Shown: positions 16,826 through 26,669 of the stretch, in pieces
Numbering within the stretch: position 1 is the first letter of the stretch
Layout of the letters: the number at the start of each line of letters is the position of its first letter
Program-made: the position numbers and the translations under genes
NCBI RefSeq assembly: GCF_012910785.2
Contig: NZ_WTVH02000008.1
Span: forward strand, 124,001-188,000
DNA: 64,000 bases
Direction: 5' to 3'
DNA from: Aromatoleum buckelii
GTDB lineage: Bacteria > Pseudomonadota > Gammaproteobacteria > Burkholderiales > Rhodocyclaceae
The notes under the pieces: generated by a model
Databases searched by the model: none
What the model was told of the DNA's origin: nothing
What the model saw: only the letters and a program-made list of their open reading frames with translations

Positions 16826-18319
16826 CTAGCGCGTGTCCAGCCCGCGTCGATACTGGATCGCCTCGGCCAGATGCGCCGGACCGATCGCGTCGGCATCGGC
16901 CAGATCGGCGATCGTGCGGGCGACTTTCAGGATGCGATGATAACCCCGCGCCGACAGGTTCAACCGCTCGATCGCGTGGGCCAGGAGCTTGCGGCCTTCG
17001 GCGTCGGGGGCGCACAACGCATCCACGCGGCCCGCCGCTAGCCGGCTGTTCGGCTCATCCTGGCGCTCGCGCTGGCGCGCCCACGCGCGCTCGACGCGCA
17101 GGCGCACCGCTTCGCTAGATTCGCCGGCGGGCTGCGCGAGCATCTCGGCCTGATCGAGCAGCGGCACTTCGATGATGACGTCGATGCGGTCGAGCAGCGG
17201 ACCCGACAGCTTGCCGCGATAGCGCGTGATCTGGTCTACCGAGCAGCGGCAGCGGGCGCTGCCGGCATGGCCGCAGGGACAGGGGTTCATCGCCGCGACG
17301 AGCTGGAAGCGGGCGGGGAATTCCGCGCGGCGCCGCGCGCGCGACACGGTCACGAGGCCGGTTTCGAGCGGCTCGCGCAGGGCCTCGAGCACGCGCCGGT
17401 CGAATTCGGGCAGTTCGTCGAGGAACAGCACGCCGTGGTGCGCGAGGCTGATCTCGCCCGGCCGCGGATCGGCGCCGCCGCCGACGAGCGCCGGGGCCGA
17501 GGCCGAGTGGTGCGGCGCGCGATACGGCCGGCGTCCCCAGTGCCGCACGTCGAACGACCCTTCGATCGACTGGATCGCCGCGCTCTCGATCGCTTCGGCC
17601 TGCTCCATCGGCGGCAGCAGTCCGGGCAGGCGCCGCGCGAGCATCGACTTGCCGGTCCCTGGCGGCCCGAACAGCAACAGCGAATGCTGTCCGGCTGCGG
17701 CGACTTCGAGCGCGCGGCGTGCCTGGAGCTGTCCCTTGACTTCGGCGAGATCGGCTTCGGGCGGCCCGCCCCGCCCACGCAGCGGAGGCGCGTGAGGCGG
17801 CAGCACGGCATGCCCGTTCAGATGCCCGCATACCGCGAGCAGGCTCGCCGCGGCCAGCACGCTCGCACCTTCGGCGAGCGCCGCCTCGTCCGCATTGGCG
17901 ACCGGCAGCACCAGCGCGCGCCGTTCGCGGGCGGTTTCGAGCGCGACCGCGAGCGCGCCGCGCACCGGGCGCAGCGCGCCGTTCAGCGACAGCTCGCCGA
18001 CAAACTCGTGCCGCGACAGCGCCCCCGCATCGATCTGGCCGGATGCCGCAAGGATGCCCAGCGCGATCGGCAGGTCGAAGCGTCCGCCCTCTTTCGGCAG
18101 GTCCGCCGGGGCGAGGTTGACGGTGATGCGGCGCTGCGGGAACTCGAACTGCGACGTGACGATCGCGGCCCGCACGCGATCGCGCGCCTCGCGCACTTCG
18201 GTGTCGGCGAGCCCGACGAGGTTGAAAGCGGGCAGGCCGTTGGCGAGGTGGACTTCGACCGTCACTTCCGGTGCGGCAAGGCCGACCAGCGCGCGGGTAC
18301 GTACGAGAGCCAGCGACAT
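16826..18319 (-). CDS. comM: YifB/ComM-family Mg-chelatase-like AAA+ ATPase
   Basis: The 497-residue protein has an N-terminal ChlI domain (MSLALVRTRALVGL, NLVGLADTEVREARDRVRAA, ADLPKEGGRFDLPIALGIL). The AAA+ module follows, with Walker A GPPGTGKSMLARRLPGLLP, Walker B GVLFLDELPEF and a C-terminal Mg_chelatase_C region (CPCGHAG, SGPLLDRIDV). ComM is a helicase that helps branch migration during natural transformation. Start 18319 is preferred over 18373, giving the family-typical N-terminus. Confidence 0.92.
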   Translation of the reverse strand: MSLALVRTRALVGLAAPEVTVEVHLANGLPAFNLVGLADTEVREARDRVRAAIVTSQFEFPQRRITVNLAPADLPKEGGRFDLPIALGILAASGQIDAGALSRHEFVGELSLNGALRPVRGALAVALETARERRALVLPVANADEAALAEGASVLAAASLLAVCGHLNGHAVLPPHAPPLRGRGGPPEADLAEVKGQLQARRALEVAAAGQHSLLLFGPPGTGKSMLARRLPGLLPPMEQAEAIESAAIQSIEGSFDVRHWGRRPYRAPHHSASAPALVGGGADPRPGEISLAHHGVLFLDELPEFDRRVLEALREPLETGLVTVSRARRRAEFPARFQLVAAMNPCPCGHAGSARCRCSVDQITRYRGKLSGPLLDRIDVIIEVPLLDQAEMLAQPAGESSEAVRLRVERAWARQRERQDEPNSRLAAGRVDALCAPDAEGRKLLAHAIERLNLSARGYHRILKVARTIADLADADAIGPAHLAEAIQYRRGLDTR

Positions 18320-18433
18320 CGAAGTCTCCGGAATGGACTGGCAGCAGTCTACCGGAGACGGGTTCGATGACAAACGCCTAGATGGGTCCGCCGCCCCGCG
18401 TTGCGCCGGACGAAGTGGCGGCGGCGCGGGACG

Positions 18434-18697
18434 TCAGCCGACGTCGTTTTCGGTGCGCACGCGCGTCAGCTCGGATTCCAGCGCAGCGACGCGGTCTTCG
18501 AGTTCGGCGAGTTTTTGCCGCGTATGGGCGAGCATTTCGCGCTGGACGTCGAATTCCTCGCGCGTGACCAGATCGAGCTTGCTGAAGGCGCTGCCGAGCA
18601 GGGCTTTGGCGTTCTTCTCGAAATCGCGGGCCGGATTGCTCCCGGCAATTTCGGAAAGCTTGGCGCCGAGTTCATCGAGGATGCGGGGACCGGGCAT
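18434..18697 (-). CDS. ubiK: Ubiquinone biosynthesis accessory factor UbiK (YqiC family)
   Basis: The 87-residue protein reads MPGPRILDELGAKLSEIAGS and AKALLGSAFSKLDLVTREEF, then a C-terminal coiled coil (DVQREMLAHTRQKLAELEDR, VAALE). This matches the BMFP/YqiC family, which trimerises and assists aerobic ubiquinone hydroxylation with UbiJ. It sits between comM and the sigma-54 control region, reading away from the latter. A much longer frame continues upstream without homology and is not used. Confidence 0.88.
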   Translation of the reverse strand: MPGPRILDELGAKLSEIAGSNPARDFEKNAKALLGSAFSKLDLVTREEFDVQREMLAHTRQKLAELEDRVAALESELTRVRTENDVG

Positions 18698-18799
18698 GGC
18701 GGCACCTGTGCGGCGGTTGTGATGGGAGGGGCAGTTTATCACGGCAGATTTCGGCCCGCGGGCAGCAAAGGATCCGCGATGCACCATCGTGCGTCGGAC

Positions 18800-18814
18800 G
18801 CACCGTTCCGGTGC
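18800..18814. promoter_or_regulatory. NtrC-type enhancer site
   Basis: GCACC-GTTCC-GGTGC is a perfect match to the NtrC dyad GCACC-N5-GGTGC. Further half sites lie on either side (GCACC at 18781-18785, TGCACCA around 18842-18848, TGGTGCA around 18942-18948). It lies about 110 bp upstream of the sigma-54-like promoter, a normal enhancer distance, and ahead of glnK-amtB, classic NtrC targets. Confidence 0.65.
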
Positions 18815-18923
18815 ATCACGAAAAGCACAGGCGTTGCACGTTGCACCAAAACCCCCTTCGCGCAGGCCACGGATCCGCATAACTAATTTGATAATCATAT
18901 GGTTAGAGGCCAGTTCCGCGACA

Positions 18924-18939
18924 TGGCATCGATCGTGCT
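18924..18939 (+). promoter_or_regulatory. Sigma-54-like promoter (-24/-12) for the porin-glnK-amtB unit
   Basis: TGGCATCGATCGTGCT has the invariant GG and GC exactly 10 bases apart and matches the consensus TGGCAC-N5-TTGC at all but two positions. It lies 45 bp ahead of the porin start at 18984. Together with the NtrC dyad upstream it points to nitrogen-limitation control of the whole unit. No equally good site lies directly before glnK. Confidence 0.6.
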
Positions 18940-18983
18940 TATGGTGCACTGCCAGATAATTTCCCTCGCTGAAGGAGCACTTA

Positions 18984-19715
18984 ATGCGCAAGAGCACAAT
19001 CGCCGCCGCCCTCTTCACCCTCGTGCCGGCGGTCAGCACGGGCTCGGTCCTCGCCGCCGATGGTCCCTTCACCGCGAACGTCAGCCTGGTCACCGACTAT
19101 GCGTACCGCGGCATCAGCCAGACCGATGAACGGCCGGCACTGCAGGGCGGGTTCGACTACGCCGGCGACAGCGGCTTCTATGTCGGCGTCTGGGGCACGA
19201 ACGTCTCGTGGCTGCGTGATGCCGAAACGGACTCGTCATCCGGCAACAGCCTCGAACTGGACGTGTATGGCGGCTACCGGACCGCATTCGGCGCGCTCGG
19301 TTTCGATATCGGCCTGCTGCAGTACTACTACCCGGGCGACTTCGACCGCTCGTGGCGGCGCGACACCGGGCTGTCGAAGCCGGACACGCTCGAAGGCTAC
19401 GTCGGGCTGAGCTGGGAATTAATGACGTTCAAGTATTCCCATGCCTTCACCGATCTGTTCGGCACGCCCGATTCGGACCACAGCAAGTACTTCGACCTGA
19501 CGGCGAGCCACGAAGTGATGCCCGGCCTGTCGCTTAGCGCGCACGTCGGCCGCCAGGTCGTCACCGGCCCCGCCGAGTCGTACACCGACTGGAAGATCGG
19601 CGCGACGCAGGCGGTCGGCGACTTCACGCTCGGCCTGCATTACGTCGATACCGACCTCGACGACGTCGACCTCGCCGAGGAGCGCGTGATCCTCTCGCTG
19701 AGCCGGACCTTCTGA
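18984..19715 (+). CDS. TorF-family putative porin
   Basis: The 243-residue outer-membrane protein has a signal peptide (residues 1-25, ending VLA). It then shows FTANVSLVTDYAYRGISQTD and repeated amphipathic strands, with a terminal aromatic residue (SLSRTF) as in beta-barrels. This matches the family with the YRG.SQT motif (TIGR02001, TorF-like). It is 48 bp upstream of glnK and behind the sigma-54-like promoter, suggesting a channel for nitrogen compounds. A GAAGGAG site precedes ATG 18984. The transported solute is inferred only. Confidence 0.8.
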   Translation: MRKSTIAAALFTLVPAVSTGSVLAADGPFTANVSLVTDYAYRGISQTDERPALQGGFDYAGDSGFYVGVWGTNVSWLRDAETDSSSGNSLELDVYGGYRTAFGALGFDIGLLQYYYPGDFDRSWRRDTGLSKPDTLEGYVGLSWELMTFKYSHAFTDLFGTPDSDHSKYFDLTASHEVMPGLSLSAHVGRQVVTGPAESYTDWKIGATQAVGDFTLGLHYVDTDLDDVDLAEERVILSLSRTF

Positions 19716-20102
<387 letters not shown>

Positions 20103-20115
20103 CGGAGAAAAAATC

Positions 20116-21468
20116 ATGAAGAAACTTTATGCAATGCTGCCCGCGGCGCTTGCGCTCGGGCTGGCCGGCGGCGGGGCACTCGCCCAGGACGCTGCAACGG
20201 CGGTCGCACCCGCGGTCGAAGCGGCCACGGCAGCGCCGATCGTCGAGAAAGGCGACGTCGCGTGGATCATGACGTCGACGCTGCTCGTGCTGTTCATGGC
20301 GCTGCCGGGCCTCGCGCTGTTCTACGGCGGCCTCGTGCGCTCGAAGAACATGCTGTCGGTGCTGATGCAGGTGATGGTCGTGTTCTCGCTGATCGCAGTG
20401 CTGTGGGTGTTCTACGGCTACAGCCTCGCCTTCACCGAAGCGACTCCGTTCATCGGCTCGCTCGACAAGCTGTTCCTCGCCGGCGTCACGATCGACACGC
20501 TCGCCGACACTTTCACCGACAACGTCAAGCTGCCCGAGTACGCGTTCATCGCGTTCCAGGCGACGTTCGCCGGCATCACCGGTGCGCTGGTCGTCGGCGC
20601 GTTCGCCGAACGGATGAAGTTTTCCGCGGTGCTGGTGTTCTCGGTGATCTGGTTCACGCTGTGCTACCTGCCGATCTGCCACATGGTGTGGGGCCCGGGC
20701 GGGCTGCTGCTCGACGACGGCGCGCTCGATTTCGCCGGCGGCACGGTCGTGCATATCAACGCCGGGGTCGCGGGCCTGGTCGGCGCGTACATGGTCGGCA
20801 AGCGGATCGGCTTCGGTCGCGAAGCGCTGACGCCGCATTCGCTGACGCTGACGATGGTCGGCGCGTCGATGCTGTGGGTCGGCTGGTTCGGCTTCAACGC
20901 CGGCTCGAACCTCGAAGCGACATCGGGTGCGGCGCTGGCGTTCATCAACACGCTGGTCGCGACCGCCGCCGCGGTGCTCGCGTGGTCGCTCGGCGAGGCG
21001 CTATTCAAGGGCCGTCCGTCGATGCTTGGCGCCGCGTCGGGCGCGGTCGCGGGTCTCGTCGCGATTACGCCGGCGTGCGGCTCGGTCGGGCCGATGGGCG
21101 CGATCGTCATCGGCCTGCTCTCGGGCTTCGTCTGCCTGTGGGGCGTCAATGGCCTGAAGCGCATGCTCGGCGCGGACGATGCCCTCGACGTGTTCGGCGT
21201 GCATGGCGTCGGCGGCATCCTCGGCGCGATCCTGACCGGCGTGTTCACCGCGCCGTCGCTCGGCGGCACCGGTGCCGAGGATTTCTCGATCGCTGGCCAA
21301 GTCTGGATCCAGACCTATAGTGTACTCATCACGATCGCATGGTCGGCCGTCGTCGCGGTGTTCGCCTACAAGGCCGCCGACATCCTCGTCGGGTTGCGGG
21401 TGCCCGAAGAAGAAGAACGCCAGGGGCTCGATGTCAGCGCCCACGGCGAGACGGCGTACCACCACTGA
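20116..21468 (+). CDS. amtB: Ammonium transporter AmtB
   Basis: The 450-residue protein has a signal peptide (residues 1-23) and eleven membrane helices in the mature part. FMALPGLALFYGGLVRSKN, DFAGGTVVHINAGVAGLVGA (pore His) and FGVHGVGGILGAILTGVF (second pore His) are the diagnostic ammonium-channel motifs. It follows glnK by 13 bp. A rho-independent terminator follows at 21509. Confidence 0.96.
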   Translation: MKKLYAMLPAALALGLAGGGALAQDAATAVAPAVEAATAAPIVEKGDVAWIMTSTLLVLFMALPGLALFYGGLVRSKNMLSVLMQVMVVFSLIAVLWVFYGYSLAFTEATPFIGSLDKLFLAGVTIDTLADTFTDNVKLPEYAFIAFQATFAGITGALVVGAFAERMKFSAVLVFSVIWFTLCYLPICHMVWGPGGLLLDDGALDFAGGTVVHINAGVAGLVGAYMVGKRIGFGREALTPHSLTLTMVGASMLWVGWFGFNAGSNLEATSGAALAFINTLVATAAAVLAWSLGEALFKGRPSMLGAASGAVAGLVAITPACGSVGPMGAIVIGLLSGFVCLWGVNGLKRMLGADDALDVFGVHGVGGILGAILTGVFTAPSLGGTGAEDFSIAGQVWIQTYSVLITIAWSAVVAVFAYKAADILVGLRVPEEEERQGLDVSAHGETAYHH

Positions 21469-21508
21469 GCTTTGCGGCCGGGGTTCCCTCCTCTTCCCCG
21501 GCCACTGG

Positions 21509-21538
21509 ACGGGCGCCCCGTATGGGGCGCCCGTTTTT
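21509..21538 (+). terminator. Rho-independent terminator of glnK-amtB
   Basis: ACGGGCGCCCC and GGGGCGCCCGT form a perfect 11-bp stem around a three-base loop, followed by TTTTT. It lies 40 bp after the amtB stop. Confidence 0.9.
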
Positions 21539-21550
21539 CATCTGCGGTCG

Positions 21551-21580
21551 GAAAAAAAGAAAGGAGGCTTGCGCCTCCTT
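21551..21580 (-). terminator. Rho-independent terminator of korAB
   Basis: On the minus strand AAGGAGGC-GCAA-GCCTCCTT is an 8-bp stem followed by TCTTTTTTTC. It lies 28 bases past the korB stop, so the two convergent operons each have their own terminator. Confidence 0.85.
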
Positions 21581-21608
21581 CCGCGTTTTCGGCTGCGCCG
21601 CAGCGCGC

Positions 21609-22634
21609 TTACGCGATCGTCCAGGTCTCGCCGCCTTGCAGCAGATCGGCGAGGCGGCCGTCGCCTTTTTTCGCGCGCACGTCGGCGTGCAGCTGCGCGT
21701 TGAGCTCGTCGTAGCTGTCCGTGCGCACTGAACGGAATACGCCCAGCGGGACCGGCAGGTCGGGCGTGTCGAACTGCGACAGGAAGAACGCGAGGCCGCT
21801 GTGCGCCGCTTTCTCGTCATGCACGACGAGTTCGCTCTCGGCGACGCCGCCTTCGCCGAGCGTCACGACTTCCGGCTCCATGCCGCGCAGGCGGATGCCG
21901 CGGTCGCGCGCCTTGCCGAACACCAGCGGCTTGCCGTCCTCGAGGATCACGCGCGCGTCGTCCCGGGTCGCCTTGTCGGTGAGGTTCGAATACGCGCCAT
22001 CGTTGAACACGATGCAGTTCTGCAGGATCTCGACGAACGCCGTGCCCTTGTGCGCTGCGGCGCGCGCGAGCACCGACGCGAGATGCGGCAGGTCGGTGTC
22101 GACCGAGCGGGCGACGAACGTCGCACCGGCGCCGAGCGCGAGCGCGACTGGCGAGAACGGCCGGTCGATGCTGCCGAGCGGCGTGCTCTTGGTCTTCTTG
22201 CCCATTTCGGAAGTCGGCGAATACTGGCCTTTCGTCAGGCCGTAGATGCGGTTGTTGAGCAGGATGATCTTCAGGTCGACGTTGCGGCGCATCGCGTGGA
22301 TGAAGTGATTGCCGCCGATCGCGAGCGCATCGCCGTCGCCGGTGACGACCCACACCGACAGTTCGGGCCGGGCGAGCTTCAGCCCGCTCGCGATTGCCGG
22401 GGCGCGCCCGTGGATGCTGTGCATCCCGTACGTGTCCATGTAGTACGGGAAGCGGCTCGAGCAGCCGATGCCCGAGATGAAGGCGAAGTTCTCGCGCGGG
22501 ATGCCGAGCGTGGGCAAGAGCTTCTGGATCTGCGCGAGGATGGCGTAGTCGCCACAGCCAGGACACCAGCGCACGTCCTGGTTCGATTCGAAGTCTTTTT
22601 TCGTCAGCGCGACGGGTGCGGACATGTCGTTCAT
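21609..22634 (-). CDS. korB: 2-oxoacid:ferredoxin oxidoreductase, beta subunit (KorB-like)
   Basis: The 341-residue thiamine diphosphate subunit has DVRWCPGCGDYAILAQ at its start and GIGCSSRFPYYMDTYGMHSI with GRAPAIASG. The ThDP/Mg motif is VVTGDGDALAIGGNH, with NNRIYGLTKGQYSPTSE. Together with the fused alpha/gamma subunit upstream it oxidises a 2-oxoacid (most likely 2-oxoglutarate) to the CoA ester and reduces ferredoxin. In denitrifying aromatic degraders such an enzyme supplies electrons to benzoyl-CoA reductase. It starts 50 bp after korA. Confidence 0.9.
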   Translation of the reverse strand: MNDMSAPVALTKKDFESNQDVRWCPGCGDYAILAQIQKLLPTLGIPRENFAFISGIGCSSRFPYYMDTYGMHSIHGRAPAIASGLKLARPELSVWVVTGDGDALAIGGNHFIHAMRRNVDLKIILLNNRIYGLTKGQYSPTSEMGKKTKSTPLGSIDRPFSPVALALGAGATFVARSVDTDLPHLASVLARAAAHKGTAFVEILQNCIVFNDGAYSNLTDKATRDDARVILEDGKPLVFGKARDRGIRLRGMEPEVVTLGEGGVAESELVVHDEKAAHSGLAFFLSQFDTPDLPVPLGVFRSVRTDSYDELNAQLHADVRAKKGDGRLADLLQGGETWTIA

Positions 22635-22684
22635 GATGATCTTCCTGTAACGGTGGGGCTCGTGGACGCGGCGCAGTGCGTGCG

Positions 22685-24607
22685 TCAGCTCAGTTCGAGG
22701 ATGCGGTCATGGATTTCGCTGACCTTGAAGGGCTTGCCCTGCACCTTGTTCAGCGGCACGACGTCGCACAGGTAGCGTTCGCGCAGCAGCTTCGAGAGTT
22801 GCCCCATATTGAGTTCCGGCACCAGCACGGTCTTGTAGCGTCCGAGCAGCTCGCCGAGATCCGGCGGCAGCGGGTTCAGGTGGCGCAGATGCACGTGCGC
22901 GACCGAGCGACCTTCGGCCTCCGCCTTCTCGCGCGCCTGCGCGATCGTGCCGTAGGTGCTGCCCCAGCCGATGACGAGCAGGTCGCCAAACGCCGGCCCC
23001 TCGACCGTTATCGGCGGGATGTCCTGCGCGGTACCGGCGACTTTGGCGGCGCGCACTTCGACCATGCGCTGGTGGTTCAGCGGATCGTGCGAGATGTTGC
23101 CGGTGAGGAAGTCCTTTTCCAGGCCGCCGACGCGGTGCTCCATGCCCGGCGTGCCGGGGCGCACCCAGGCGCGTGCGAGATTCTCGTCGCGCGCGTACGG
23201 CTGGAAACCTTCCGGGTCGGTGCGATAACTGACCTCGACTTTCGGCAGGCTCGCGACGTCGGGAATCCGCCACGGCTCGGCAGCGTTCGCGATGCCGCCG
23301 TCAGTCAAGAGGATCACCGGCGTCATGTACTTGACGGCGATGCGGAACGCCTCGATCGCGCAGTCGAAGCAGTCGGCCGGCGAGCGCGCCGCGATCACTG
23401 GGATCGGGCATTCGCCGTTGCGCCCGTAGATCGCCTGCAGCAGGTCGGACTGCTCGATCTTCGTCGGCAGGCCGGTCGACGGGCCGCCGCGCTGCACGTT
23501 GACGATCACCAGCGGCAGCTCGAGCATCACCGCGAGGCCCATCGCTTCGGTCTTCAGCGCCATGCCGGGGCCGGAGGTCGTCGTCAGGCCGAGGGCGCCG
23601 CCGTAGGCTGCGCCGATCGTCGAGCAGATGCCGGCGATCTCGTCCTCGGCCTGGTAAGTCGTGACGTTGAAATGCTTCAGCCCGGACAGTTCGTGCAGGA
23701 TGTCGGTCGCCGGCGTGATCGGGTACGAACCGAGGAAAAGCCCGACGCCAGCCGACTCGGACGCGGCGACGAAGCCGAGCGCCGCGGCATGGTTGCCGGT
23801 GATGCTGCGATAGATGCCCGGCTTTGCTGCCGCTTCGCGAACCTGGTAGGTCGCGGCGAAGATCTCGGCGGCGTCGGCATACGCGAAGCCGGCGCGCAGC
23901 GCATTGACGTTGGCGTCGGCGAATTCGGGCTTCTTCGCGAACTTCTCGTAAATGTCGGCGATTTCGTCCTCGATCGGCCGGCCGTACAGGCACAGCATCA
24001 GGCCGAGCGCGAAGTAGTTCTTGCAGCGGCCGACTTCCTTCTTCGACAGGCCGGAGTCACGCAGCGCCGCCGCGGTCAGCGCCGAGATGTCGATCTTGAA
24101 GAGGCGATAGCCGTCGAGGCTGCCGTCCTCGAGCGGATTGCTCGTGTAGCCGGCTTTCGCGAGGTTCGTGTCGGCGAACGCGCCGGTGTTCGCGATGATG
24201 ATGCCGCCGTGCTTGACATCCGCAAGGTTCGTCTTCAGCGCCGCCGGGTTCATCGCGACGAGCGCGTCGGGCGCGTCGCCGGAGGTGAACACCTGCCGCG
24301 ACCCGTACTGAATCTGGTAGCCGGACACGCCGAACAGCGTGCCGGTCGGCGCACGGATTTCGGACGGGTAGTCGGGGTGGGTCGCAAAGCCGTGACCCGC
24401 CTTCGCGACGGCTTTCGAGAATTCCGAACCGGTGAGCTGCATGCCGTCGCCGGAGTCGCCGACGAAACGGATCACGACGCTGTCGAGTTCCTCGACCGGG
24501 CGCGATGCCGCGGCTTCGCCTCGCGGTGCGAGGGACGGATCGGCGACGCTTTCGCGCTGCACGCTGTTCTCGAGTACTGCTTCGGACGTCTGTTCGAATG
24601 CTGTCAT
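22685..24607 (-). CDS. korA: 2-oxoacid:ferredoxin oxidoreductase, alpha subunit with fused gamma domain (KorA-like)
   Basis: The 640-residue protein starts with a gamma domain (about residues 40-230, VVIRFVGDSGDGMQLTGSEF). It continues with the pyrimidine-binding alpha domain (about 230-640, GSYPITPATDILHELS, TTTSGPGMALKTEAMG and VNVQRGGPSTGLPTKIEQ, diagnostic of this family). The short N-terminus with no ferredoxin domain fits the two-subunit KorAB enzymes. Upstream at 24694 is a perfect 14-bp palindrome that may control it. Confidence 0.9.
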   Translation of the reverse strand: MTAFEQTSEAVLENSVQRESVADPSLAPRGEAAASRPVEELDSVVIRFVGDSGDGMQLTGSEFSKAVAKAGHGFATHPDYPSEIRAPTGTLFGVSGYQIQYGSRQVFTSGDAPDALVAMNPAALKTNLADVKHGGIIIANTGAFADTNLAKAGYTSNPLEDGSLDGYRLFKIDISALTAAALRDSGLSKKEVGRCKNYFALGLMLCLYGRPIEDEIADIYEKFAKKPEFADANVNALRAGFAYADAAEIFAATYQVREAAAKPGIYRSITGNHAAALGFVAASESAGVGLFLGSYPITPATDILHELSGLKHFNVTTYQAEDEIAGICSTIGAAYGGALGLTTTSGPGMALKTEAMGLAVMLELPLVIVNVQRGGPSTGLPTKIEQSDLLQAIYGRNGECPIPVIAARSPADCFDCAIEAFRIAVKYMTPVILLTDGGIANAAEPWRIPDVASLPKVEVSYRTDPEGFQPYARDENLARAWVRPGTPGMEHRVGGLEKDFLTGNISHDPLNHQRMVEVRAAKVAGTAQDIPPITVEGPAFGDLLVIGWGSTYGTIAQAREKAEAEGRSVAHVHLRHLNPLPPDLGELLGRYKTVLVPELNMGQLSKLLRERYLCDVVPLNKVQGKPFKVSEIHDRILELS

Positions 24608-24693
24608 GTCGCTCCTCCGTGGGGTCGTCCTGCCGGCACCCGCCGCCGGGCGTTTTTCAGGGCAGGTCCGGGGTCTGAGCTTGATTACAAACT

Positions 24694-24707
24694 GTTTGAC
24701 GTCAAAC
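24694..24707. promoter_or_regulatory. Perfect palindrome between korA and a divergent MFS gene
   Basis: GTTTGACGTCAAAC is a perfect 14-bp palindrome in the AT-rich part of the 267-bp divergent region. It contains TTGACG, which could serve as a -35 on either strand. It could be an operator for korAB; the regulator is unknown. Confidence 0.4.
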
Positions 24708-24874
24708 TATATTGACGACGATCAAGAAAAGCGAAAGTCGACGTGTGGACGGGTTGGGGCGGCTGCGATGTCACGTATGCTGTCGATCGGCACAAACTCT
24801 TGCCGCCCGGATAAAAACACAACGCGTCGCACGGCGACAGCCCAGGCGCCGAGCACGAGAACGAGGAGACGGGG

Positions 24875-26137
24875 ATGCAGCGCAACGCAGCCGCGGCGGA
24901 CACCGCGGCGATCCTGTTGGCATTGATCGCGGGCTGCATCGCCGCCGCACAGGTCGGCAAGGTACCGCCCGCAATCGAGGCGATCCGCGCGGAACTGTCG
25001 ATGAGCCTGGTCCAGATCGCGTGGGTCGCGAGCGCGATCAGCGCAGCGACCGCAGCACTCGGCATCGCGGTCGCGCTCACGATGGCGCGCCGCGGCGCAC
25101 ATACCGGCCTGCTGAACGGTTTGATCCTGCTCACGCTCGGCTCGGTCGGCGGTGCGGAGGCGAGTTCCGGCAACCTGTTGCTCGTCTCGCGCATCCTCGA
25201 AGGAACGGGCTTCGTCCTCGTCGTCGTGTCCGCGCCGTCGCTGATCGCCTCGACGCTCGCGCACACGCCTCAACGGCGCCGGCTGTGGCTGACCCTGTGG
25301 AGCTGCTACATGCCGGTCGGCATCGCGCTGACGATGGGTCTCGCGCCGCTGATCCTCGAAGCCGGCGGCTGGCGCAGCCTGTGGTGGTGGAACGCGGGAC
25401 TCCTCGCGGTCTGCTCGGCAGTGGCGTTCTCGTACCGCAACCGCCTGCGGGACGCGACCCGCGCGGCCGCCGGACCGACGGCCCCGCCGCCGTCGTGGCG
25501 CGCGCTGCGGCAACCGGGCTCGTGGCTGATGGGGATCTCTTTCGGCGCCTTCGCGGCGATCTGGTTCGTGATCGCGACCTGGCTGCCGTCGTTCGCGGTC
25601 GAGTACATGGGCTACACCGCGCGGGGCGCGACCTGGCTGACCGCGCTCGCGGTCGTCGGCAACATCGCGGGCAACCTCGGCGCGGGCTTCCTCGCCGCGG
25701 CCGGCCTGCCGCGCTGGGCGGTGATCGCGGGCGTGCAGGTGATGCTCGGCGCGCTCGGCTGGCTGGTGTTCTCGGCCGACGCCGACCCGCTGCTGCGTTC
25801 GCTCGCCGCGATCGTCGCGTGCGCCGGGGCGGGCGCGCTGCCCGCGACGGTGATGGCCGGCGTGCCGATCCACGCCCGCAACCCGCAGCAGATCCTCGTC
25901 GCGAACGGCATCCTGTTCCAGTGCGCGAACCTCGGCTCGCTTGCCGGCCCGCCGGCGGTGGCGGCGGCCGTCACCGCGCTCGGCGGCTGGAACGGCGGGC
26001 GCTGGCTGATTCCCGCGATCGCGATGCTCGGGGTGCTGGCCGCCGTCGCGCTGCGCGGCGTCGAGAGGCGGATCGCCGACGCCGACAGTGTCACCGGCGC
26101 TGGATTCGCAGGCGCAGACGCCGGCGCATCGCAGTAG
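24875..26137 (+). CDS. MFS transporter (cyanate/nitroimidazole-type CynX-like)
   Basis: The 420-residue protein has 12 hydrophobic segments. The opening LALIAGCIAAAQVGKVPPAI, with SLVQIAWVASAISAATAALG, and the internal symmetry fit the major facilitator superfamily, with resemblance to the CynX/NimT group. The substrate is not apparent. It is transcribed divergently from korA and ends 68 bp before the convergent PPOX-family gene. Confidence 0.7.
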   Translation: MQRNAAAADTAAILLALIAGCIAAAQVGKVPPAIEAIRAELSMSLVQIAWVASAISAATAALGIAVALTMARRGAHTGLLNGLILLTLGSVGGAEASSGNLLLVSRILEGTGFVLVVVSAPSLIASTLAHTPQRRRLWLTLWSCYMPVGIALTMGLAPLILEAGGWRSLWWWNAGLLAVCSAVAFSYRNRLRDATRAAAGPTAPPPSWRALRQPGSWLMGISFGAFAAIWFVIATWLPSFAVEYMGYTARGATWLTALAVVGNIAGNLGAGFLAAAGLPRWAVIAGVQVMLGALGWLVFSADADPLLRSLAAIVACAGAGALPATVMAGVPIHARNPQQILVANGILFQCANLGSLAGPPAVAAAVTALGGWNGGRWLIPAIAMLGVLAAVALRGVERRIADADSVTGAGFAGADAGASQ

Positions 26138-26205
26138 CGCCTCGCAGGCGCGTGGTCGCGCCGAGGGCAGCCGGACGCGCCCGGATCGCCGATCGCGGCA
26201 GCGCC

Positions 26206-26669
26206 TCACCCTTGGCAGTCGATCTCGTCGCGGTGGCCGAAGCCGACGGAGTTGTCGATGAAATACAGCCGCTCGGGCACGAAGCGGTACCAGCGCACTT
26301 TCGCCAGCGCCTTGACGATCGCGGCCGGGGCCAGCGCGAGCTTGCCGACGACCGGGTACCTGTCGCCATACAGACGGCGCGCGCGCTTTTCCTCGTCGCC
26401 CGACACTTCGCAGGCCAGCCCTTCGGCCTGGACGCCCTTGATCTGCGGCCAGTCCGCGTAGTCTTCCTGCACCGTGATCGCGACCCGTGCGGGCGCGGCG
26501 ATCGCGGCGGCGTGCCGGCTTGCCGGCGCCGACAGGAAATACAGCGTGAAGCCGTCGCTGACGTAGAACACCGCCGCGGCCCACGGGCCGTCGCTGCCGT
26601 GCGTCGCGAGCGTCATCACGTGGTGCGTCTGCAGGTACGCGAGCGCCGCCTCCCGCGCCGCCGCTGCGG

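Noticed and set aside
14697-17015. A 772-codon minus-strand frame
   Set aside because: It overlaps livF in antisense and the MFS gene in a different frame, and its sequence is Arg/Ala-rich without motifs.
18816-18835. A second sigma-54-like match (AAGCACAGGCGTTGCA) upstream of the porin gene
   Set aside because: It lacks the invariant GG at -24, and the site at 18924 has both invariant pairs at the correct spacing.
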